This document shows positions 26,610 through 34,045 of a DNA stretch of 55,708 nucleotides, piece by piece. Position numbers and translations under genes: made by a program. This DNA is from an uncultured Anaerotignum sp. GTDB taxonomy: Bacteria; Bacillota; Clostridia; Lachnospirales; Anaerotignaceae. The DNA is taken from assembly GCF_934277605.1 (NCBI RefSeq), contig NZ_CAKQVD010000006.1, positions 1-55,708 on the forward strand. The letters are read 5' to 3'. Numbering within the stretch: the stretch's first letter is position 1; each line of letters begins with the position of its first letter. A model generated the notes under the pieces. It was not told the origin of the DNA and did no database searches. It saw only the letters and a list, made by a program, of their open reading frames with translations.

Positions 26610-27170
26610 TTATTCTTCTGTTTCTGCTTCTTCCTCCGTTTCTGCTTCTTCCTCCGTTTCTGCATTTTCCTCCTTCGGCTCACGCATCAGGCGCAGTGCC
26701 ACAACCAGAATTACAACAGCAATCACAATCTGCGGCAAGCTGCTGCTCAAGCCCCAAAGGAAATTGGGAATAGAAAAGTAATATCCCAGCAAATCCATGC
26801 CCTGTCTCCACAGCACAGAAAGCGCAATCAAAAGCAATACCACCCCAAACAAACGGCGGTGCTTTTTCGTAAACTGCCAATCCCTGCTCCAATCCACATA
26901 GTCCTCGAAGAAAAATTTATCCTCCACAGCCGCAAATGCCTCCTCGCTCATGCCCCGCAGGCTATGCGTATGGAAAAAGCTGTAGCACCACACAATCGGG
27001 CAGATAAACAGCAGAAATTCTCCTAAGCCCAGCCATGCCACCAATGCACCCGTGCCGAAGAACAGCCCCATCAAGCCTATGCCCTGCTTATACAGCCCCA
27101 TATACATTTCCCCTGCGCCGGGGCAGCAGGAAACCACAAATGTAAAAAATCGGTTTTTTTGGTTTGTCAT
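26610..27170 (-). CDS. Membrane protein with repetitive acidic tail
   Basis: 186 residues from the ATG at 27170 (MTNQKNRFFTFVVSCCPGAG), preceded by AGGAGG. It has four hydrophobic segments: two near the N-terminus around the TM2-like stretch PGAGEMYMGLYKQGIGLMGLFFGTG, and two at about 110-130 and 145-165. The C-terminus is AETEEEAETEEEAETEE, encoded by 18-bp tandem DNA repeats at about 26612-26665. No enzyme motif is seen. It is monocistronic, with a terminator at 26565. Confidence 0.75.
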   Translation of the reverse strand: MTNQKNRFFTFVVSCCPGAGEMYMGLYKQGIGLMGLFFGTGALVAWLGLGEFLLFICPIVWCYSFFHTHSLRGMSEEAFAAVEDKFFFEDYVDWSRDWQFTKKHRRLFGVVLLLIALSVLWRQGMDLLGYYFSIPNFLWGLSSSLPQIVIAVVILVVALRLMREPKEENAETEEEAETEEEAETEE

Positions 27171-27289
27171 AAAAACGCCTCCTATTGCTTGTTCTTTCTT
27201 CATCTGCATCTATCATAGCAAAGAAGTTTTAGACTTTCTTTCAGCAATGTTTAAGTTTTTTTAAAGAATCGCAAAATAATTTCGCAATA

Positions 27290-27320
27290 AAAAAGAGTCT
27301 ATCTCCATATAGACTCTTTT
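27290..27320 (-). terminator. Terminator of the lon-engB operon
   Basis: AAAAGAGTCTATATGGAGATAGACTCTTTTTT read on the minus strand: 8-bp stem GAGTCTAT/ATAGACTC with a T6 tail. Confidence 0.9.
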
Positions 27321-27345
27321 CATCAGCTTCTTTTGCAGAAAAGCC

Positions 27346-27972
27346 TTATTCTTCTGCTTCCGCATCAAAGGCCGCCGCCTTTTCCCCGCCGGGTAAAAAT
27401 TTCTCAATTTCCGCCCAAAGCTCCTCCACGCCTGTTTTTTTCTCGCCGGAGAAGGGAATCAGCACATCCTGCGGCTGCAATTTCAGCGTTTTCCGAATCA
27501 CCGCAAGCTGCTTGGGAATCTGGCTGCGGTTCAGCTTATCGGATTTTGTTGCCGCAATGATGATATCAAAGCCGAAATGCTTCAGCCAATCATACATCAT
27601 AATATCATTTTTCCCCGGCTCATGGCGAATATCAATCAGCAGGATAATGGCACGCAGCTCCTCTCTGCGTGTCAGATAATCCTCCATCATCTGTCCCCAT
27701 TTTGCCACCTCGGATTTCGGCACCTTGGCATAGCCATAGCCGGGCAGGTCAACCACATACATCATGTCATTGACACCGTAAAAATTGATGGTGCGTGTTT
27801 TCCCTGGCTGAGAGCTGGTTCTTGCCAATGCCTTTCTGCCCAAAATCGCATTGATGAGCGTAGATTTGCCGACGTTGGATTTTCCCGCAAAGGCAATCTC
27901 AGGCTTGCCATCCATGGGATAATGCGAAAAATTCGTCCCGATATATTTTAAATCACACTGCTTTACCTTCAT
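27346..27972 (-). CDS. engB: Ribosome biogenesis GTPase YsxC/EngB
   Basis: 208 residues, a single G domain with G1 GKSNVGKST (31-39), G3 DLPGYGYA, G4 TKSD, and the family YFVDLPGYGYAKV-like context. It is required for late 50S ribosomal subunit assembly. It overlaps the end of lon by 20 bp, so the two are translated from one mRNA; lon-engB is a common Firmicutes pair. Confidence 0.96.
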   Translation of the reverse strand: MKVKQCDLKYIGTNFSHYPMDGKPEIAFAGKSNVGKSTLINAILGRKALARTSSQPGKTRTINFYGVNDMMYVVDLPGYGYAKVPKSEVAKWGQMMEDYLTRREELRAIILLIDIRHEPGKNDIMMYDWLKHFGFDIIIAATKSDKLNRSQIPKQLAVIRKTLKLQPQDVLIPFSGEKKTGVEELWAEIEKFLPGGEKAAAFDAEAEE

Positions 27973-30304
27973 GCGTCTTTTCTCCCTTCACCAATGCCGC
28001 CCGCAACACATCCTCCATGGTTTCTGCCAAAACGAACTGCATTCCGTCCTTGATTTCATCCATGATTTCATCCAAATCCTTTTCGTTTTCCTTCGGCAGA
28101 ACCACTGTCCGAATCCCGACCTTCTTCGCCGCAAGCACCTTCTCCTGCAAGCCGCCGATGGCAAGCACTCTGCCACGGATGGTAATTTCCCCCGTCATTG
28201 CAACATCATTGCGCACCCGAATCCCCGTCAATGCGGAAATGATTGCCGTCGCCATGGTTACCCCTGCGGAAGGGCCATCCTTGGGCGTTGCTCCTTCGGG
28301 AATATGAATATGTATATCCTTTTTCTTATAAAAATCCGCTTCCAAACGGAAACGCTCGCTTTGAGAACGGATATAGCTGATTGCCGCCTCCGCCGATTCC
28401 TGCATAACCTTTCCCAGATTGCCCGTAACCTTAAACTTGCCTTCGCCCGCCATGCAGTTTACCTCAACGGAAAGCGTAGTGCCGCCAACGCTCGTCCAAG
28501 CCAAGCCACGCACAATGCCAACCTGCGGCTCCTGATAAATCGTATCCGGCATGAATTTTCTTGTGCCTAAAATTTCCTCCAGATTTTTCTTCGTAACCGT
28601 CAAGGATTTTCTTTCGCCTGCCAAAATCATTTTCACTGTCTTTCGGCAAACCTCTCCGATGGTACGCTCCAACCGGCGCACCCCTGCCTCTCTGGTGTAG
28701 CCGTCAATGATATCCTCCATGGCATCTGTCTTGATTTTCAACTGCCTTGCCGTCAAGCCGTGCCGCTTTCTTTCCTTTTCCAGCAAATGCTCCTGTGCAA
28801 TGTGCAGCTTTTCCTGTGCGGTATAGCTGGAAAGTGTAATCAATTCCATTCTGTCACGCAGTGGGCCGGGAATGGTATCCAGGCTGTTTGCGGTACACAT
28901 AAACAGCACCTTGGATAAATCATACGGCAGCTCAACAAAATGGTCACGGAAGGTGCTGTTCTGCTCGCCGTCCAAAACCTCCAAAAGTGCCGCCGCAGGA
29001 TCTCCGTTATGGGAAACCCCCAGCTTATCCACCTCATCCAAAAGCATCAGCGGATTGATGGTGCCTGCCTGCTTCATCGCATTGATGATACGCCCGGGCA
29101 TTGCACCGATATAGGTCCTTCTATGCCCACGGATTTCCGCCTCATCCTTCACCCCGCCCAAGGACATCCGCACATAATTGCGGTTCAGTGCCTTTGCCAC
29201 AGAGCGTGCAATCGAGGTTTTCCCCACACCCGGAGGGCCCACCAAGCAAAGAATGGTGGCATGCTCCTCGGGTGCATTTTTGCGAACGGCCAAGTATTCC
29301 AAAATCCGCTCCTTGACCTTTTTCATGCCGTAATGGTCCTCATCCAGAATTTTCTCCGCCTCTGCCAAATCAAAGGCTTCCTTTGTTGTTTCCACCCAAG
29401 GCAGAGAAAGCAGCGTTTCGATATAGGTTCTGGAAACATTCGATTCGGGAGAGGTAACGGGAATTTTGAGCATACGGTCAATTTCCTTCTCAATCGTTTC
29501 CTTTACATAGGTCGGGGGATTCTTCTCCTCCAACCGCGCACGGTATTTTGCCGCATCTGCGCCGACACCGTCCTTATCGCCCAATTCCTCTTGGATTACC
29601 TTCATTTCCTCACGCAGATAATATTCTCTTTGGTTTTTGTCGATTTTTTCCTTTGTCTTGCTTTCGATTTCACGCTTGATTTCCAAAACCTGACATTCCT
29701 TCTGCATGGTTGTGATTATCTCCTGCAAGCGTTCATACGGGTTCAGCCGCTCCAAAAAATCCTGCTTTCTGTTATAGGGAAGCTCCATCCCTGCGGCAAT
29801 CACATCCGCAAGCTCGCCGGGCTTTTTCGCCGCAACCACATTTCCCATCAAATCCAACGCCGCCGTATTGTTTGCCAGCTTCAAATAATTATCATATTCC
29901 TCCACCGCAATTTTCATAATGGCCTGTGCCTGCTCGCTCGGCTCCTCGTCAAAATCCTGCGGAATGGTTGAAATTTCGGCATAGTCGCAGTTTTTCACAT
30001 GAATATTCAAAAGCCTTGCACGGCTTTTCCCCTCCACCACAACGTGCGTGAGATTGCCGGGCAGCTTCAACACCTGCTTCAGCTCTGCCAAAACCCCGAT
30101 ATCGTATAAATCATTTCTGGAAGGATCCGGCGTAACAGGATCTCTCTGTGTAACCAAAAAAATTTCCCTCCCATTTTCCTCCGCCGCCTGCAGTGCATCC
30201 AAAGACTTCTGTCTGCCTGACGGAAAGCTGATTGCCATGCCGGGAAAAATCGTCATCCCTCTCAGCGCAATCATCGGCGCAAGAATCGTTTGTTTCATCT
30301 CCAT
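27953..30304 (-). CDS. lon: ATP-dependent protease Lon (LonA)
   Basis: 783 residues from the ATG at 30304 (MEMKQTILAPMIALRGMTIFPGM), with GAGGTG upstream; the longer frame runs through the mRNA leader. The N-terminal substrate-binding domain covers about 1-200. It is followed by a coiled region, the AAA module (Walker A GPPGVGKTS, Walker B LMLLDEVDKLG), and the S16 protease domain with Ser in PKDGPSAGVTMA and Lys in IGGLQEKVLAAKKVG. It degrades misfolded and regulatory proteins in the cytoplasm. It is expressed from a strong promoter at 30408-30436, next to Spo0A-box sequences, with a leader of about 97 bases. Confidence 0.97.
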   Translation of the reverse strand: MEMKQTILAPMIALRGMTIFPGMAISFPSGRQKSLDALQAAEENGREIFLVTQRDPVTPDPSRNDLYDIGVLAELKQVLKLPGNLTHVVVEGKSRARLLNIHVKNCDYAEISTIPQDFDEEPSEQAQAIMKIAVEEYDNYLKLANNTAALDLMGNVVAAKKPGELADVIAAGMELPYNRKQDFLERLNPYERLQEIITTMQKECQVLEIKREIESKTKEKIDKNQREYYLREEMKVIQEELGDKDGVGADAAKYRARLEEKNPPTYVKETIEKEIDRMLKIPVTSPESNVSRTYIETLLSLPWVETTKEAFDLAEAEKILDEDHYGMKKVKERILEYLAVRKNAPEEHATILCLVGPPGVGKTSIARSVAKALNRNYVRMSLGGVKDEAEIRGHRRTYIGAMPGRIINAMKQAGTINPLMLLDEVDKLGVSHNGDPAAALLEVLDGEQNSTFRDHFVELPYDLSKVLFMCTANSLDTIPGPLRDRMELITLSSYTAQEKLHIAQEHLLEKERKRHGLTARQLKIKTDAMEDIIDGYTREAGVRRLERTIGEVCRKTVKMILAGERKSLTVTKKNLEEILGTRKFMPDTIYQEPQVGIVRGLAWTSVGGTTLSVEVNCMAGEGKFKVTGNLGKVMQESAEAAISYIRSQSERFRLEADFYKKKDIHIHIPEGATPKDGPSAGVTMATAIISALTGIRVRNDVAMTGEITIRGRVLAIGGLQEKVLAAKKVGIRTVVLPKENEKDLDEIMDEIKDGMQFVLAETMEDVLRAALVKGEKTHEGKAV

Positions 30305-30407
30305 GCTTTTTTTCACCTCGTATATCAAAATCCTTATAAAAAGCTTTATTTTTTGTATCCATTCGGCGAAAACCCCCAAAAAATTCAAGGCTTCGCCTTA
30401 ACTAAAT

Positions 30408-30436
30408 AGTATACAATAAATCTCTCCTGCGGTCAA
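30408..30436 (-). promoter_or_regulatory. Sigma-A-type promoter of lon
   Basis: Minus strand -35 TTGACC (30436-30431), a 17-bp spacer, -10 TATACT (30413-30408). The leader to the lon ATG is about 97 bases. It includes a small AAGGC-gaa-GCCTT hairpin followed by TTTTTT near 30380, which could act as a weak attenuator. Confidence 0.85.
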
Positions 30437-30440
30437 ATCC

Positions 30441-30492
30441 CAGCTTTCTGTCGAAAAATAAAACCTACACAGCTTTCTGTCGAAAAATAAAA
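30441..30492 (+). promoter_or_regulatory. Tandem 23-bp repeat containing two Spo0A boxes
   Basis: CAGCTTTCTGTCGAAAAATAAAA is over 20 bases, so described by position: identical 23-bp repeats at 30441-30463 and 30470-30492, period 29 bp. Each contains TGTCGAA within CTGTCGAAAAA, matching the 0A-box core TGTCGAA. They lie between the divergent promoters of lon (from 30436) and the DUF2798 gene (from 30505), close upstream of both -35 elements. Spo0A~P binding is inferred from the motif alone. Confidence 0.6.
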
Positions 30493-30504
30493 TCCTGGTT
30501 TTTC

Positions 30505-30533
30505 TTGTAATACTCATAAAAATATGATATACT
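30505..30533 (+). promoter_or_regulatory. Sigma-A-type promoter of the DUF2798 gene
   Basis: -35 TTGTAA (30505-30510), a 17-bp spacer, -10 TATACT (30528-30533). The leader to the ATG at 30633 is about 95 bases. Confidence 0.8.
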
Positions 30534-30632
30534 ATTAAAAATACTAATAAGATATGGTAATAAATTGGAAACGCACACTCCCTCCGGATGATAACGAACA
30601 ACACATAAAGTTATGATTCAGGAGGATTTTTT

Positions 30633-31085
30633 ATGCCAAAAAACAAATTTCAAGACGCTGTTTTCACCGCCATCATGGCAGCCGTTATGGTATACGGTAT
30701 GATTGTGTATAATGTTGCATGGAACACAGACGGTGTTTCCACCATGACATTTCTTTCCGCACTGCATGAAATGCCAATCATGTTCCCGATTGCCTTTGTG
30801 CTGGAATTTTTTATCGTCGGCAAACTTGCGACAGCTCTTGCCTTTCAGGTAATGCGCCCCGATGACAGACCGCAGCTGATTACCTTTGCAATCTCTATCT
30901 GCATCTGCTGTATCATGTGCCCTGTGATGAGTCTGATTGCCACAGTGCTTTTTAACAAACCCGATTTCTGCACATGGGTGCAGACATGGGCACGCAATTT
31001 CCCCATGGCTATCTGCTATCAGCTGTTTTACTGCGGCCCCCTCGTGCGATTGATTTTCCGTACCATTTTCAGAGAAACCGAATAA
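30633..31085 (+). CDS. DUF2798 membrane protein
   Basis: 150 residues with four hydrophobic segments (about 10-28, 47-68, 82-108, 124-142). They appear as two similar halves, each starting with a (K/R)NF- or NKF-type helix leading to FTAIMAAVMVYGM / FPMAICYQLFYCGPLV. This is the DUF2798 pattern, with no known biochemical function. AGGAGG precedes the ATG. It is alone, transcribed away from lon, with paired Spo0A-box sequences upstream, so it may respond to entry into sporulation or stationary phase. Confidence 0.8.
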   Translation: MPKNKFQDAVFTAIMAAVMVYGMIVYNVAWNTDGVSTMTFLSALHEMPIMFPIAFVLEFFIVGKLATALAFQVMRPDDRPQLITFAISICICCIMCPVMSLIATVLFNKPDFCTWVQTWARNFPMAICYQLFYCGPLVRLIFRTIFRETE

Positions 31086-31094
31086 TTCGTTTCA

Positions 31095-31134
31095 AAAAAG
31101 CTCTGCGCAAAACCTTCTCCTGCACAGAGCTTTT
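31095..31134. terminator. Bidirectional terminator between DUF2798 gene and lonB
   Basis: AAAAAGCTCTGCGCA ... TGCACAGAGCTTTT between converging genes. Confidence 0.88.
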
Positions 31135-31145
31135 GCATTTCATTT

Positions 31146-32795
31146 TCATCCGATTTCCTTCTCCCGCAAAAAATGAAGTCCCTCCGAAAGTGCCGTTTCC
31201 TCCAAAAGAAATGCCGCACGCAGCAATTCCTCCACCGTACCGACAGGAACCACCTCTATCCCCAAGCGGTGATAGCCTTCCTTCCAGTTTTGCTTGGGAA
31301 TCAAGGCCTTTTTCACGCCTGCCTCCTTCGCCGCCGCCAGCTTTTCCTCCACTGCGCCCACAGGAAGCACCTGCCCATGCAAACCGATTTCGCCTGTCAA
31401 TGCAAGCTCATTCGATATCGGCGTTTCGGTTAAGGCAGAATAAACCGCCAAAAGCATGGCTACCCCTGCCGAGGGGCCATCCACAGGAATCCCACCGGGA
31501 AAATTGAGATGCACATGATACGCCTCCCCCAAAAAACCAAGACGCTCCAAAAGCGTCAGCACATTTTCTGCCGCAGAACGTGCATTGCTCTTGCGCCTTG
31601 CCGTTCCCTGCCCGTTTTTCAGCTCCTCCTCCTCCACAATGCCTGTCACGGTTAGGCCGCCTGCCCCCCTTTGCACCACCGCTTCTACCGAAAGCAGCAT
31701 CCCACAGCCGTTGCTCTGCACCCCCAAGCCATTTACCACGCCGACCTGTGCTTTTTCTGCAATCCTCTGCCGATAAAGCGGCTGATATTTCCCTGCCTCC
31801 GCCGCCCATTCCAAATCCTTTGCCGTAACCAAAGCCTTCCCCTCCATGCAGACCAAGGAGGTCAACACCTGCACCAAATTGACCGCATCCCTGCCGCCGC
31901 TTGCATACGCCGCTATCCTGCCGCCAAGGCCTGCCTCATAGGGAACGCCCACACGCCTAAGGCTGTTTTCCGCAATCTGCTCCACAGCGGCTCGGTTCAA
32001 CGGCTCAAAAAAGATTTCCGTACACCGAGAACGCAGTGCCTCCGGTATCTCCTGCGGACTGCGTGTGGTTGCACCAATCAAACGAAAATCCGCAGGCATC
32101 CCCTTTTGAAAAATCCGATGGATATACGGCGGAATCGCTTTATTGCTGCGGCTGTAATAGCTGCTTTGAAAATGCGCCACTCTATCCTCCAGCACCTTCA
32201 GCAGCTTGTTCATCTGAATGGGGTGCAGCTCCCCGATTTCATCAATAAACAGCACACCGCCATGCGCCTCACAAACAGCACCCGGGCGAGGTCTCGGAAT
32301 CCCTGCATTGCCAAATGCCCCTGCCCCTTGATAAATGGGATCATGCACCGAGCCAAGCAAGGGATCGGCAATGTTTCGCTCATCAAACTGCAATGTGGTT
32401 GCATCCATTTCCACAAACTTCGCCTTCTCTTTAAAAGGAGAGTCCTTTCTTTTTTTCGCCTCCTCCAAAATCAGCCTTGCCGCCGCAGTTTTCCCCACCC
32501 CCGGCGGCCCATAAATCAAAATATGCTGCGGATTCGGGCCACAAAGTGCCGCACGCAATGCCTTGACACCATTCTCCTGCCCAATGATTTCCTCCAAGCT
32601 GTGCGGTCTTGCCTGCTCCGTCAGCGGCTCTGTCAGCTTGGTTTCCTCCATCGCCAACAGCTTATCCATCTCAATGATGTTGTCCTCATAACGCAAGCCC
32701 TCCCCTGCACCTTTTTTGCGACTGCTCCTCCAAAAATACCATGCACCCAGCGCAAAAAACAAAAGCTGCGCCCATGCCAAAAAATTCCATTTCAA
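31146..32795 (-). CDS. lonB: Sporulation-associated Lon-like protease LonB
   Basis: 549 residues if started at TTG 32795, which follows AAAGGAG by 8 bases and gives MKWNFLAWAQLLFFALGAWYFW, an N-terminal membrane anchor as in Bacillus LonB. The ATG at 32858 lies upstream of the likely transcription start. The AAA module has GPPGVGKTAAA and GGVLFIDEIGELHPIQMNKLLKVLED. The protease domain has Ser in GGIPVDGPSAGVAML and Lys in AVEEKLAAAKEAG. In Bacillus subtilis LonB is made in the forespore under sigma-F. A sigma-F/G-like promoter lies at 32826-32854. It is monocistronic. Confidence 0.9.
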   Translation of the reverse strand: MKWNFLAWAQLLFFALGAWYFWRSSRKKGAGEGLRYEDNIIEMDKLLAMEETKLTEPLTEQARPHSLEEIIGQENGVKALRAALCGPNPQHILIYGPPGVGKTAAARLILEEAKKRKDSPFKEKAKFVEMDATTLQFDERNIADPLLGSVHDPIYQGAGAFGNAGIPRPRPGAVCEAHGGVLFIDEIGELHPIQMNKLLKVLEDRVAHFQSSYYSRSNKAIPPYIHRIFQKGMPADFRLIGATTRSPQEIPEALRSRCTEIFFEPLNRAAVEQIAENSLRRVGVPYEAGLGGRIAAYASGGRDAVNLVQVLTSLVCMEGKALVTAKDLEWAAEAGKYQPLYRQRIAEKAQVGVVNGLGVQSNGCGMLLSVEAVVQRGAGGLTVTGIVEEEELKNGQGTARRKSNARSAAENVLTLLERLGFLGEAYHVHLNFPGGIPVDGPSAGVAMLLAVYSALTETPISNELALTGEIGLHGQVLPVGAVEEKLAAAKEAGVKKALIPKQNWKEGYHRLGIEVVPVGTVEELLRAAFLLEETALSEGLHFLREKEIG

Positions 32796-32825
32796 GCTCC
32801 CATCTCCTTTTTTCAATTTTGGAAA

Positions 32826-32854
32826 TAGTATCTCTCCATGTGGCAAAATTATCC
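32826..32854 (-). promoter_or_regulatory. Forespore (sigma-F/G)-like promoter of lonB
   Basis: Minus strand GGATA (32854-32850), a 17-bp spacer, GATACTA (32832-32826). The sigma-G consensus is GHATR - 17/18 - CATWHTA, so this matches at 10 of 12 defined positions with correct spacing. The transcript would start near 32819, before the TTG start. Confidence 0.5.
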
Positions 32855-32860
32855 GCACAA

Positions 32861-32899
32861 AAAAACGGCATCACATAATAAGCTTGTGACACCGTTTTT
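32861..32899 (-). terminator. Terminator of the stalk-domain esterase gene
   Basis: On the minus strand AAAAACGGTGTCACA ... TGTGATGCCGTTTTTTT, 15 bases after the stop. Confidence 0.88.
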
Positions 32900-32913
32900 C
32901 GTTTTTATCCTTT

Positions 32914-34020
32914 TTATTTTCTTTCCTGCTTTATCAGCCACCCAAGCAAATCCAGTTTTTTATCCAGATAAACAGAGGTCGGCACATCAAAATGTGTATC
33001 TCCTTCCAAAAAGGTAATGTCCGCCTTAGCATTGTTTTTCTTCAACTGCTCCACCATTTTCTCCGAGGAGGCAGGCGGTACAATCGTGTCTGCCGTTCCG
33101 ACAAACGCCCAAATCGGCAAATCGGAAAGTGCCTGTAAATTCTGCCCTGCCGTTAAGCGCACACTGCCGCTCAAAGGTGCGGCCGCAGAAAACAGCTCCG
33201 GTTTTTTCAGCACCATAGACCAAACCCCTGTGCCGCCCATACTGTGTCCTGTCAGGCTGACACGGTCTGCATCAACACCATAGGTTTTCTCCATAGCGGC
33301 AATCAGCTCTTCCAGTGCCGGCATGACTTCCTCCCAGCCTTTTTTGCCTGCCGGCAACTGCGGCATTACCACATAGGCATCCAAATTGGAAATCCGTCCC
33401 TCCTGCAAAAATTTCGGCAAGCTATCCGCCTCAAACAGCAAGCTTAGGTCGTTTCCCTTTCCGCTTCCGCCATGCAGATAAAGAATCAACGGCAAATTAT
33501 CTCTCGGTTTTTCAGGCGTATAAAGCAAATAGTTCAGCTCTCCAACCGCAGAAGTGTGCAAGGCTCCCTCCATCAAAGTGCTTTCCGCCTGTTTCTCTGT
33601 AATCGTAACCCTTCTGGCAACACCGTCCCAGTCGACCTTTGCGCCTAAGCATTGGCTCACAAAACGCAACGGCACATAGGTTCTGTCATTTTTAATGGCA
33701 GCAGGCACATCCGTTACCATCGGTGTATCATTTACCAATACAGTCTTGCTCCCAATCGTCAAGCGGATTTTTGTTTGACCATCAGAAACAACCACCTGCC
33801 TTGTACTTGCCTTCCACTCCACCTGCTTGCCCATGCCCTGTGCAACCGCACGCAAGGGAATCAGCACACGGTCATCCTCGATATAAGGCATTCCCATGCC
33901 TTCATTAAATTCCACTGCCTTTCCGTTATAAAAAACCGAAAGCTCCGCTGCTGCCGCAGATCCTCCACCGCACAGCAAAAAAACAGCAATCGTCCATATA
34001 AAACAAAGTTTTTTCCACAT
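32914..34020 (-). CDS. Exported esterase with copper-amine-oxidase-N stalk domain
   Basis: 368 residues from the ATG at 34020 (AAGGAG and AAAGGA upstream). The signal peptide is MWKKLCFIWTIAVFLLCGGGSAAAA. Residues about 28-140 form a Cu_amine_oxidN1 pair (RVLIPLRAVAQGMGKQVEW, RTYVPLRFVSQCLGAKVDW). The C-terminal 215 residues are an alpha/beta hydrolase of the esterase D / feruloyl-esterase-like type: oxyanion region LPLILYLHGGSGKG, nucleophile elbow GHSMGGTGVW, acid region VGTADTIVPP and His in EGDTHFD. The substrate is unknown; the enzyme is probably wall-bound. It begins 25 bp after mgtE ends and has its own ribosome binding site, so it may be read with mgtE. Confidence 0.88.
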   Translation of the reverse strand: MWKKLCFIWTIAVFLLCGGGSAAAAELSVFYNGKAVEFNEGMGMPYIEDDRVLIPLRAVAQGMGKQVEWKASTRQVVVSDGQTKIRLTIGSKTVLVNDTPMVTDVPAAIKNDRTYVPLRFVSQCLGAKVDWDGVARRVTITEKQAESTLMEGALHTSAVGELNYLLYTPEKPRDNLPLILYLHGGSGKGNDLSLLFEADSLPKFLQEGRISNLDAYVVMPQLPAGKKGWEEVMPALEELIAAMEKTYGVDADRVSLTGHSMGGTGVWSMVLKKPELFSAAAPLSGSVRLTAGQNLQALSDLPIWAFVGTADTIVPPASSEKMVEQLKKNNAKADITFLEGDTHFDVPTSVYLDKKLDLLGWLIKQERK

Positions 34021-34045
34021 TTTCCTTTCTTCTCCTTTCTTCTCC

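Noticed and set aside
30441..30492. CRISPR-like repeat-spacer unit
   Set aside because: Only two repeats, a 6-bp gap and no cas genes; better explained as paired 0A boxes.
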